The translations under genes were made by a program, and so were the position numbers. The notes under the pieces were generated by a model, which searched no databases, was not told the origin of the DNA, and saw nothing but the letters and a program-made list of their open reading frames with translations. 33,155 nucleotides of DNA, from the NCBI GenBank assembly GCA_046539045.1, contig JBKHHU010000014.1, positions 1 through 33,155 of the forward strand, in the 5' to 3' direction. Numbering within the stretch: the first letter of the stretch is position 1; every line of letters starts with the position of its first letter. Positions 7,840 through 16,800 of the stretch are shown piece after piece. The DNA comes from JBKHHU01 sp046539045. Its GTDB lineage: Bacteria; Planctomycetota; Phycisphaerae; SM23-33.

Positions 7840-8494
7840 ACGCTCCGCGCAAGTCACAAGCCGGTGGACCGGGCGGTCCGTCGGCTTGCGCTTGCGCAGA
7901 GGCTTTACACTGCTGGAGATCGTACTGGCCATCAGCCTGCTGCTGTTGATGTCCGGGCTGGTCGTGGTCGGTATGTCCGGTCTGCTGAAAGGCAACGACC
8001 TGGACGACGGGCTGACCCGCTACGAGGCGGTGATCCGCCGGGCCCGGGCCGACGCGGCCAGTAGTCGTCGGCGCCTGCGACTGTCTTTCGACGACGCGAC
8101 CGGCCGGTGCACGGTGCTCTGGGAGGAGAATCCCACCAGCGAGCCGGGCGTGTTCACCGAATACCGCCGGAACCATTGGGTCTCCCGCATTCCCAATGAG
8201 AGCATCCGCGTCTCCCGTTGCGAGGTCGCGGGCATCACCTTCAGCAGCCTGCAGGAGATCACCGACCCGTCGGAGATCTCCGGTGGATCCTCCGGCTCGC
8301 TGCTGCAGTCGGTGACCTTCTATCCGAACGGGTCGAGCGATTCTTTCCGAATGGTTCTGGAACCGGTCGATGACGATCCCGACGCATCCATGCGCGGCCT
8401 GATCGAAGTCAGCGAGACGATGGGCGTTACCAGGGCCGAGACAATGGACCGAGACAGACTGCAGGACTATCTGGAGACCGAAGCGGGCTTCTGA
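7802..8494 (+). CDS. gspH: Minor pseudopilin, GspH-like
   Basis: This prepilin-type protein has the processing site RRG/FTLLEIVLAIS, with Gly at -1, Phe at +1 and Glu at +5. It is followed by a single hydrophobic helix and a beta-rich C-terminal part, the GspH layout. From the ATG at 7802 it has 230 residues and overlaps the gspG end by 38 bp, which would give an unusually long leader of about 34 residues. A TTG at 7886 would give a conventional leader (MRLRRG) but has no clear ribosome site, so the start is uncertain. Position between gspG and gspI supports the assignment. It is expected in the body or base of the pseudopilus. Confidence 0.85.
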   Translation: MISRVPTSKTKCRRSAQVTSRWTGRSVGLRLRRGFTLLEIVLAISLLLLMSGLVVVGMSGLLKGNDLDDGLTRYEAVIRRARADAASSRRRLRLSFDDATGRCTVLWEENPTSEPGVFTEYRRNHWVSRIPNESIRVSRCEVAGITFSSLQEITDPSEISGGSSGSLLQSVTFYPNGSSDSFRMVLEPVDDDPDASMRGLIEVSETMGVTRAETMDRDRLQDYLETEAGF

Positions 8495-8511
8495 ACAGAA
8501 GCCGGGTGACT

Positions 8512-8952
8512 ATGAGACAGCCTCGGACATTCCGGAGAGGGGCCGGCCGCGGAGCGGTGCTGCTGGAGGTGGTCATCGCCCTGGCGCTGTTCTTCGCCGC
8601 GGCCGCGATCTGTACCGGGGCGCTGCATGCGTCGGTGCGGACCGTGAGCCGACTGGACCTCCAGGCCGAGGCTGCCGATCTGGCGACCACCCGAATGACT
8701 CGAGTCCAGTTGGAACTGCAGCACGAAGGCCTTTCCGACGCAGGGCCCGAACCGTTTGAAGAGCCCTGGGAGGATTGGAGCTGGGAGGTCTCCCTGGCTG
8801 ACATTGACGAGAGGCCCGAGCAGACCGAGTCGGCCCCGCTGAACCGGGTGACCGTGAGCGTCCGACACGAACCGAGCGGGTACCGTCATTCACTGGTCCG
8901 CCTGCTTCCGTCCGGTGGACAGGGAACAATCCAGCGGGGGCAACGATGGTGA
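8512..8952 (+). CDS. gspI: Minor pseudopilin, GspI-like
   Basis: This 146-residue protein begins MRQPRTFRRGAGRG, followed by AVLLEVVIALALFF. The inferred cleavage is after Gly, with Ala rather than Phe or Met at +1 and Glu at +5. The small size and the order H-I-J-K match GspI, which with J and K forms the pseudopilus tip complex. A GTG six bases upstream (8506) is an alternative start. The gap from gspH is under 20 bp and the end overlaps gspJ, so translation is probably coupled. Confidence 0.85.
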   Translation: MRQPRTFRRGAGRGAVLLEVVIALALFFAAAAICTGALHASVRTVSRLDLQAEAADLATTRMTRVQLELQHEGLSDAGPEPFEEPWEDWSWEVSLADIDERPEQTESAPLNRVTVSVRHEPSGYRHSLVRLLPSGGQGTIQRGQRW

Positions 8953-9674
8953 AACTGCCCTGCAAAAACCGCAAAAACGCCATGACGTTGCTGGAAGTGG
9001 TAATGGCGATCGCGATTCTGACGGCGATGATGTCGCTGCTGTTCTACCTGTACCGGCAGACCGTTCGCGTACGGCAGATGGCGATGGATCGCGGGGAGGC
9101 GCTGCGGCATCGCCGCCTGGTGATGGATCGCATCGCCGGGGATCTCCGAACGACGCTGCCCCAGCCGTTGTTCGAGTCGGATCTGGCTCGCGACGAAAGC
9201 GAAATTCAACTGGTCGTCGCCCGACTGCCCGGTCCTGCCGTCTGGGCACGGGCCATGCAGAGCGAAACCGACGCCGGGCAGATTCCGCCCGAACATGACC
9301 TGCAGATCATCGGCTACAAGACGCTGGTGTGCGAAGATACGGGCCTGTCGTGCGGGATCGTTCGGACGCAACAGAAACTCGTGCTGAGCCAGGCCGCCGA
9401 GGTCGGGGTGGACATCCGGGAAGAGGTGATCACCACCGAATACCGGTTCCTCCGCTTCAGCTACTGGAACGGGACCGACTGGTCGCCGCAATGGCAGGAA
9501 TCGGGCCTGCCGATGGCGGTGCGGGTCCAACTGGGCAAAGAGCCCATTCCCGAGGACGTAAGCCCCGAGGAATACCCCTACCCGCTCGTGCAGCGTGAGA
9601 TCTTCGTCCCCGGCGGGTCCGGGTCGATGAACAGCAGCGTCTATCGGCCTCAGACCGGACAGGTGCTGCCATGA
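8946..9674 (+). CDS. gspJ: Minor pseudopilin, GspJ-like
   Basis: This 242-residue pseudopilin has the leader MVKLPCKNRKNA and helix MTLLEVVMAIAILTAMMS. Cleavage would be after Ala (-1), with Met at +1 and Glu at +5. The C-terminal domain is beta-rich with a Trp/Tyr-rich stretch (FSYWNGTDWSPQW), as in GspJ proteins. The start overlaps the gspI stop by 7 bp and the end overlaps gspK by 4 bp (ATGA). With GspI and GspK it should form the tip of the pseudopilus. Confidence 0.88.
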   Translation: MVKLPCKNRKNAMTLLEVVMAIAILTAMMSLLFYLYRQTVRVRQMAMDRGEALRHRRLVMDRIAGDLRTTLPQPLFESDLARDESEIQLVVARLPGPAVWARAMQSETDAGQIPPEHDLQIIGYKTLVCEDTGLSCGIVRTQQKLVLSQAAEVGVDIREEVITTEYRFLRFSYWNGTDWSPQWQESGLPMAVRVQLGKEPIPEDVSPEEYPYPLVQREIFVPGGSGSMNSSVYRPQTGQVLP

Positions 9675-11059
9675 AACGCTCCGGAATGATTATGTACGCA
9701 GTGCTGGTAATCACCGCCTTGATGATGGTGATCACCGCGAGTCTGCTGTTCTGGGTGCGGGCAGAGCAGAACGCATCCACAGTAGACTCCGGCAGGGAGC
9801 AGGCATACCAGGCGGCGATGAGCGGTTTGCGGGAAATGATCACCGCCGTCCAGACCACGGGGAGTGCGTCTGAACTGCGGGATGAACCGGACCTGTTCCG
9901 CGACCGGTTGGTCATGGACGACGGCGTGAACCGGTGGTACTTCACGATCTACGCCTACAACCCGACCGACCCGGACCATGTGCGATACGGGCTGGTGGAC
10001 GAAGCGTCAAAGATCAACGTGAACGTTGCCGATCCCGACCTGCTGACGGCGGCGATCCAGGCCGCCGACCCGGCGGGGAATTATGATGCCCGCTCTCTGA
10101 CGGCCAACCTGATGGATTGGCGAGACAAGGACGACGAACTCTATTCCGCCACGGCAGGGGCCGAACAGGCGTATTACGATCGGCTGGGATACGTCTGCAA
10201 GAACGGGATGCTGAGGACGATCGACGAGTTGCTGCTGATCCGCGGATTCGACGCGCAACTGGTCTACGGGGAGGACGTCAACCTCAACGGACTGCTGGAT
10301 GAGAACGAGCGCGACCAGCGGGAGAGCTTCCCGTTCCACGATGACGGCGATGACGAGCTGAACCGCGGGCTGCGAAGCCTGCTGACGGCCGTCAGCTATG
10401 AACCCAATACCGACAGTCGCGGCAACCGGCGCGTGGCCATGGATTCCGACCCCGCCGCCCTGGCCCAGGCGGGGCTCAGCGAGCAGACGGTGGAATTCAT
10501 CAAGGCCTACCGTCAGGACCGCAACGAATTCAGCCATCCGGTGGAACTGCTCAACATGACCTACGAGCCCAAGCAGCGGGGGCGAGGTCCGAACCGTCGC
10601 GGCCAGCCCCGGCGGATCGAGTCGGGCATCACTCCGGCGAATGTGGATCTGGTGCTGGATCGTCTCACGGTCAATCGCGGCCGGCTGCTGATGGGGCTTG
10701 TGAACGTAAACACCGCCGAAGCAAAAACGCTGGAATGCCTGCCGGGAATCAGCGACAATCTGGCAGGAGATATTGTCGCTCACCGGGCGACGCTGACCCC
10801 GGAGCGGAAGCGTTCGGTCGCCTGGTTGCTTCAGGAGAACCTCCTCGACGTGGAGACGTTCAAGAAGGTGGCCCCCTCGCTGACGACACGGTCGTACCAG
10901 TACCGTGCGATGATCGTCGGTTTCGGCAGGCCGGCTGGGGGTTTTCGTATCTTTGAGGCGGTCGTCAACGTCGCCGGGGAGGTGGGGCTGATCTACCTGC
11001 GTGACCTGACTCACGTGGGGCTGCCCTTTGCACTGGACCAGGATCTGCAGGAGTATTGA
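9671..11059 (+). CDS. gspK: Pseudopilus tip protein GspK
   Basis: The 462-residue protein has a very short leader MKRSG before MIMYAVLVITALMMVI. As is typical for GspK, and unlike the other pseudopilins, the +5 position is not Glu (it is Ala). The motif GLVDEASKINVN near residue 110 and the helix-hairpin-helix segment VNVNTAEAKTLECLPGI near 345-365 are GspK hallmarks. It is longer than enterobacterial GspK (about 330 residues), with a large insertion in the middle. It overlaps the gspJ stop by ATGA and lies 3 bp from gspL. Confidence 0.93.
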   Translation: MKRSGMIMYAVLVITALMMVITASLLFWVRAEQNASTVDSGREQAYQAAMSGLREMITAVQTTGSASELRDEPDLFRDRLVMDDGVNRWYFTIYAYNPTDPDHVRYGLVDEASKINVNVADPDLLTAAIQAADPAGNYDARSLTANLMDWRDKDDELYSATAGAEQAYYDRLGYVCKNGMLRTIDELLLIRGFDAQLVYGEDVNLNGLLDENERDQRESFPFHDDGDDELNRGLRSLLTAVSYEPNTDSRGNRRVAMDSDPAALAQAGLSEQTVEFIKAYRQDRNEFSHPVELLNMTYEPKQRGRGPNRRGQPRRIESGITPANVDLVLDRLTVNRGRLLMGLVNVNTAEAKTLECLPGISDNLAGDIVAHRATLTPERKRSVAWLLQENLLDVETFKKVAPSLTTRSYQYRAMIVGFGRPAGGFRIFEAVVNVAGEVGLIYLRDLTHVGLPFALDQDLQEY

Positions 11060-11062
11060 GTA

Positions 11063-12658
11063 ATGGCGTTGCTGTCAGGCAAACGAGGCGGGAAACGGTT
11101 CCTTGCCGTCGACTTCGACAGTCGGCACCTTCGCCTCGCCGAGGCCGAATGCGTCGGCGAGAAGGCCCGCATTCTGCGCCTGATCGACCTGCCCATGCCT
11201 GAGGATGTGGATTTCACCGATGCCGATTCGCTGGGCCGGTTCCTGGGCACTCAGCTTCGCGAACTGAAGCTGCGTGGGGTAGGGGTCCTGATGAACGTCC
11301 CCCGCGGGCAGGCAGTGCTCAAGCCCCTCAGTCTCCCACCCGGTACGCCCGAAGAGGAAATGCCCGGAATGGTGCAGTTCCAGATGGAAAAGGAACTCCC
11401 GTTCCCGATGGCCGAGGCGGTGATCGACTTCACCGTCGAGCGTCACTTCGATGCCGAAACCGGCAAAGCCGAATCCGCCGGAGAAGACGTGCTGGTCGCG
11501 GCAGTGAGGCTCTCCACGCTGGACTTCTACCGGAACATAGCCGAGGCGGCAAACGTGAAGCTGTTGCGGCTCGGCTTGCGGCCTTACGCCAACCATCACT
11601 GTGCCGAAGCCTGTCTCGGTGACGGAGAAGCCGAGCGCATGGCCGTGGTGTGTGTCAATGCCGACGAGACCGAGATCGACGTGATCCAAGGCGGTTCGCT
11701 GGCGTTCAGCCGCTCGGCGATGCTCAAAATCCCCGCCGATCCGGACCGGGCCCGGAGTCGGCTTCAGAGCGTCTCGCTGGAAGTCGCTCGATCGCTGCAG
11801 AGTTTTCAGGCGGTCGATCGCGAGAGCAACATTACCGCGATTCACGTAGCCGGAGGAACGGGCCTGGAACCGGCGCTGGCTCGCGATTTGAGCACGCGCC
11901 TGCGCACGCGGTGCGAGACATTCGACCCTGCCGAGGCGCTGCAACTGCGGCAGCAGGGAGATGCGTCGGCGTTTGTTTCAGTGATCGGCCTGGCCATCGG
12001 CCATGCCGCCCGGCAGCAGATGCCGTTCGATTTCCTGAACCCGAAAAAGCCCGCGGTCAAGAAGGACCGCACCGCCATGCAGGGCGTTCTTCTGGTGGTC
12101 TTCCTGTTGTGTCTGCTGGTGGGAGGGATGGCGATGGGTTTCGTCGTCGTCGGCCGGCGGCAGCAGGAAGTGCGGCGGCTGCAGGCGATCCGCAACCAGA
12201 AACTCAAGCAGGCTAAACAGGCCGATGCCACCGTCGATCGCTTCGAAGCCGTTGAGCAATGGCAGGAGAGCGGAAGGGACTGGCTGTCGCACCTGGCCCA
12301 TCTCAGCCACCTCCTGCCGGAGGCGTCGGATGTGTTCATCGACAAGTTCTCCACGCACAACAGCCAACGGGGGGCGCAGATGAAGTTCCGCGTCCACGCC
12401 CGGAGCAGCGAGACCATTGACGACCTGAGCCGTCGTCTGGGAGCGGCAGGGTACCGGGTGAAGACCGAAGGCAGTGACCGAACGGACCGGCCGACGTACG
12501 GGTATGACTGGCACGACGATTTCACCGTCCTCGTGCCGGAGGATATGGACGTCGAGTGGGACAAGATGTCGCCGGCTTCCAGACCCGCAGGCGAAGTGGC
12601 CGACCCGGCAGGCTACCGCCGGTCCCAGCCACGGCGAAGCCGAAGGAGCAGGAGATGA
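11063..12658 (+). CDS. gspL: GspL-type assembly protein (PilM-like plus PilN-like)
   Basis: The 531-residue bitopic protein links GspE to the membrane. The cytoplasmic part (about 1-335) has the actin-like PilM/GspL fold signature, starting FLAVDFDSRHLRLAEAE and continuing with SLPPGTPEEEMPGMVQFQ. One membrane helix lies at about 341-363. A coiled stretch and a ferredoxin-like PilN-type domain follow (about 370-500). CAGGAG sits at 11047-11052 before the ATG at 11063. Its TGA overlaps the gspM ATG. The similarity to PilM+PilN fused in one chain is how GspL is generally understood. Confidence 0.9.
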   Translation: MALLSGKRGGKRFLAVDFDSRHLRLAEAECVGEKARILRLIDLPMPEDVDFTDADSLGRFLGTQLRELKLRGVGVLMNVPRGQAVLKPLSLPPGTPEEEMPGMVQFQMEKELPFPMAEAVIDFTVERHFDAETGKAESAGEDVLVAAVRLSTLDFYRNIAEAANVKLLRLGLRPYANHHCAEACLGDGEAERMAVVCVNADETEIDVIQGGSLAFSRSAMLKIPADPDRARSRLQSVSLEVARSLQSFQAVDRESNITAIHVAGGTGLEPALARDLSTRLRTRCETFDPAEALQLRQQGDASAFVSVIGLAIGHAARQQMPFDFLNPKKPAVKKDRTAMQGVLLVVFLLCLLVGGMAMGFVVVGRRQQEVRRLQAIRNQKLKQAKQADATVDRFEAVEQWQESGRDWLSHLAHLSHLLPEASDVFIDKFSTHNSQRGAQMKFRVHARSSETIDDLSRRLGAAGYRVKTEGSDRTDRPTYGYDWHDDFTVLVPEDMDVEWDKMSPASRPAGEVADPAGYRRSQPRRSRRSRR

Positions 12659-13785
12659 AGTCCCCGCGCAACATCCTGCTTGCCGTCGGCGTGCTGGGTG
12701 CGGCCGTGCTCGTGCTCTACTTCCTTGCCGGCAGCCTGTTTCTGGGCCCCATGGCCGATCACAGCGAACACGCCGAGCGGGTGCAGAGAGAGCTCCGACA
12801 ACTCGACGTGCGGCTGGCGATGGGACGGATCAGCCACAACAAGCTCCGATCGATCGACGAACAGACGCTGGGAGAGAATGAACTGGAAGTTCGACAGCGG
12901 ATGAACCAGCGGCTGGTCGAACTCTGGCAGCGCAGCGGCCTGGAGGGGAAGATGTCGCTGAATCTGCAGCGGGGAAGTTCGAGCCCCAAAGCGTTCCGCG
13001 AGATGACCGCCGGTATCAAGGTCAGCGGGCCGTTGGAGCACGTGGTCAACTTCCTGTACCTGCTGAAGACCGACCCGCACCTGCACCACGTTCAGATCAA
13101 TTCGCTCTCGCGCGATGAGCGGACCGGCGATGTCGATCTGGATCTGCGCTACAGCACCATCGTCCTGTACCGCGGGAAGCAAGCCGGGGCCGCTCGGGAC
13201 GAAACCCTCGCGACCACGCGTCCGGTTCTCGATCAGTCGGCGGCAAGTCTCAACAGCACGCGCCGACGCCTGTACACCGCGATAACCTCCCGTAACCCGC
13301 TGAAACCGTGGGTAAAGGCTCCGCCCCGGCCGAAACCGACGCCCGTTGCGCAAAACCCGAATCCGACGCCGAAACCCACGCCAACGTCGAAACCGACGCC
13401 GCGGAAATCGCCCTACGTGCTCGTGAGCCTCTCCGGACCCCGGGACGAGCCGGTCGTCAGCGTCATGAACCAGCACACCCGGGAGATCGAGGACCTCCAG
13501 GTCGGTGACAGCGTCAAAGGGCTGTCCGGAGCGGAAATCGTGATGGTCGACTACAGACCGCTACCGTATCCGCAGCAGCCCGAACTCTACTCCTCCAGCC
13601 GGATGATCGTGAAGATCGGGCAGGAGTACTGGGCGGTGGAACTCGGAGACAACTTCTCCGACAAGCGCCTGATGAAACACGACAACCTCCCGGAGCGTCT
13701 GAAATCCGGCGAGGCACGAGATGATGAACCGGCTGCGGGCGGGGCCGAGGACCAATCCGCCCGAACCGACAGTCCTGCGCAGTAA
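12655..13785 (+). CDS. gspM: GspM-like protein with C-terminal GspC-HR/PilP-like domain
   Basis: The product is 376 residues. The ATG at 12655 overlaps the gspL stop, and a strong AGGAGCAGGAG precedes it. Residues 7-27 form a membrane helix, then comes a coiled stretch and a PilO/GspM-type ferredoxin-like domain (about 60-195). Residues 223-252 are a Pro/Thr/Lys linker built on KPTP repeats. Residues about 253-350 form a separate beta domain. Its pattern VVSVMNQHTREIEDLQVGDS, then a hydrophobic strand, then RMIVKIGQEYWAVELGD, resembles the homology region of GspC and the beta domain of PilP. Those domains bind the secretin N0. No separate gspC is present, so I infer that this protein does both jobs. 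The GspM assignment is firm from context; the GspC part rests on pattern only. Confidence 0.82.
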   Translation: MKSPRNILLAVGVLGAAVLVLYFLAGSLFLGPMADHSEHAERVQRELRQLDVRLAMGRISHNKLRSIDEQTLGENELEVRQRMNQRLVELWQRSGLEGKMSLNLQRGSSSPKAFREMTAGIKVSGPLEHVVNFLYLLKTDPHLHHVQINSLSRDERTGDVDLDLRYSTIVLYRGKQAGAARDETLATTRPVLDQSAASLNSTRRRLYTAITSRNPLKPWVKAPPRPKPTPVAQNPNPTPKPTPTSKPTPRKSPYVLVSLSGPRDEPVVSVMNQHTREIEDLQVGDSVKGLSGAEIVMVDYRPLPYPQQPELYSSSRMIVKIGQEYWAVELGDNFSDKRLMKHDNLPERLKSGEARDDEPAAGGAEDQSARTDSPAQ

Positions 13786-13866
13786 ACATTAGTATGTGGT
13801 TGATCGATACGCCCCGGTCCGGCTCGGGCCGGGCAGACGCGTTCGGACGACCTGAAAGGCATGACT

Positions 13867-16800
13867 ATGCACAGTTTGCGGATCAGCACCACGCTCTTGA
13901 TCACGCTGGCCATCGCGACCGGCTCCCTGCTCGCGCAGGGTCCGGCCACCCAGCCGTCTTCTGCGACGTCCAAGGACGACATCGTCCGCGTCGAAGCGGA
14001 AGAGGAGGCCCAGACCGCTCCGGCAGAGAACAACGCCGAGGCCAAGCCCGCGACCCAGCCCGTCGACGACAGCGGGGAGAAGCAGCCGGCCGGGACCGAT
14101 CAGGCCGGGCAGGAGGCCCAGCCCGAAAAGAACTTCATGCTCCAGTTCAAGGGCATCCCCGCAAACGACGTGATCCGTCTGTTCGCACAGAAGGCAGGGC
14201 GGCCGCTCATCAGCCAGCCGAACGTCCCGGGCAGCGTGGTCTTCTTCGACTCCGAGCCGTACACCTATGAAGAAGCGCTGGACACCATCAACAAGATCCT
14301 CGCCGCACGCGGGTACCTGCTGATGGAAGACGGCAAGTACTTCAACGTGGTCCCCGTGGCCAGCGTGCAGCGCATGCCGATAAAGATTTTCCGGGGGATG
14401 GACAACACCGACGAGGTCCGCAAGGGCAAGGTCGTCACCGTTCTCATGCCGCTGAAGTACATCGACCCGACCGCCGCCCGCTCTGCCGTGTCCGGGATCA
14501 TCAGCGCCTACGGGCGGATCAGCCCGCTGATCAAAGGCAAGGGCCTGATCATCACCGACCACATGGAGAATATCCGCCGGGCCGGTGAATTGCTGAAGGA
14601 ACTGGACAAGGAGGATCTCGCCCAGCAGAAGATCAAGACCCACCCGCTCAAGCACGCTGCGGCCAACGACGTAGCGAACATCATCAATAAGCTCTTCGCC
14701 GGCTCGAAGAAATCCAACTACCGCTACGATCCGCAGCAGCGCCGGTACGTGTCCGCCTCCACCACCGGCCCGGACTTCGTACAGGCGATGGCCGACACGC
14801 GAACCAACAGCATCATCCTCGTCGGCAGCGGAGACAGGATCTCGCTGGCGGAGGAGATGATCAGGAAGCTCGACGAGGAAACGCCCGGTGGCGACAATAT
14901 CCGCATCTTCGTGGTGAAGAAGGCCAAGGCAGAGGACGTGGCCAAGAACATCAACGAGACGCTCGGCGGAACACAGGTCCGCATCGTTCGCGGCAGGCCC
15001 GTCAGGACCACCAACGATTCGTTCAACATCTCGGTCGACGCAGCCAACAACCGGCTGGTCGTCAGCGCCCAGGCGGACATGATGACCAAGATCGAGAAGC
15101 TGGTGAAGGAGCTGGACACCGAAAGCGTCGCCACCACCGGCGGGGAAATCTTCGAGATCGAGCACGGTAACGCACCCGAGTTGCAGAACGTCATCCGCGC
15201 GGCGATGGCCACCAAGGACTCCCGTGGGCGGACCATCGTTCCGGTCAGCGTCTCTGCCGAGCCGCGGAACAACCTGCTCATCGTCAGCGGAAGCAGCGCC
15301 GATCTGCGGACCGTCTCCAAGCTCATCCAGCGCATCGACAAACCCCGCGACGAGGAAGCTCGCGAGATCCACGTCGTCCAGCTCCAGGCCGGCGATGCGC
15401 GCACCGTCGCCCGAAGCTTGGTCAACATCTTCAGCCGCCAGGTCCCCGCGGGCCGACGCTCCCGCAGCGTCTCCAATCTGAAGGTCGAAGCAGAACAGCA
15501 GACCAACTGCCTGATCATCTCCTCCCTGCCGGCAGACTGGCCGATGGTTCAAAGCATCCTGACGGATCTCAAGGCCGCCGCGGGCCCGGGTCACGACGTG
15601 TTCACCCGCAGCGTCCCGCTGAAGTTCGCCAAGGCAGAAGAAATCGCCCGCACGCTGGCGACGGTCTTCAACCCGCGGGCCCGCGGGAGGAGCCGCCCCG
15701 GTAACGTCATCACCCCGGTGGTCGTTTCGCCCAACAAGCGGACCAACAGCCTCGTCGTCAGCGCCTCTCAGGCCGACCACGACGCCATCGCCTCCCTGCT
15801 CGATTCGCTCGACGTCGAGGCGACCGAGAAGATCGACCCGATCAATATCGTCACGCTCGAATCCGCCGACGCGGTCAAAACCGCAGAGCGACTGGCGGCG
15901 ATGCTTCCCCGCCCGGCGCGAGGGCAGCAGCCCGAGATCACCATCCAGCCGGACCCGATCACCAACTCTCTCCTGATCCGCGCCCCGGAGTCCAAGCGGG
16001 AGATGATCAACAAGCTCATCGCCAAGGTGGACGAGAAGACCAAGCAGTCCGCACGGGAAATGCGCGTCATCAAGCTGGAGAACGCCTCGGCGGCTTCGCT
16101 GGAGGATATGCTTTCTCAGCTTTACGGCGGGGCGACCTCTCCACGTCGACCCGGGCGCGGTTCGGTCGATACGTCCGAGACTGCCGTCAAGATCACCGCT
16201 GCCCCGGACGACAAGACGCTGATCATCGAAGCCCCGCGCGAGCAGGTGGAGGAGATCATCGGTCTGGTCAAGGGTCTCGATGCCGCCGACGGCCCGGGCT
16301 CGGTGCAGATCCGGACCTATGCGATGGCCAACTCCCAGGCCGCCGACGTGGCCCGCTCGCTGGCGCGCCTCTTCGCCCAGCAACGCGGGAGCAAGGCGAA
16401 CCCGAACAAGATCCAGCCGCGATTCGAAGCGGACACCAGCACCAACCGCGTCATGGTCGCCGCGGCAGCCAGCCAGTTCGAGGAAATCGAGAAGCTCGTC
16501 AAGAAGCTCAATGAATCCGCTGCGGCTGCCTCGCAGACCAAGACCTACAAGCTCAAACACGCCAAGGCGGAGGAGATCGCTCCGATCCTGGAGATGATGC
16601 TCTCCGAGAGCGGCAGCAGTTCGCAGCGAGCCCGGCGGGGCAGAGGTCCTTCCTCCGGTGACGTCAGGGTCGCTGCCATCACCGCTACCAACAGCATCAC
16701 CGTGCAGAGCACATCCACGAAGATTGCCCTGGCCGACGAGCTGATCCAGACCTATGACACCGCCGAGGCCGGCAAGCAGTCCGGTGTGCACATCATCAGC

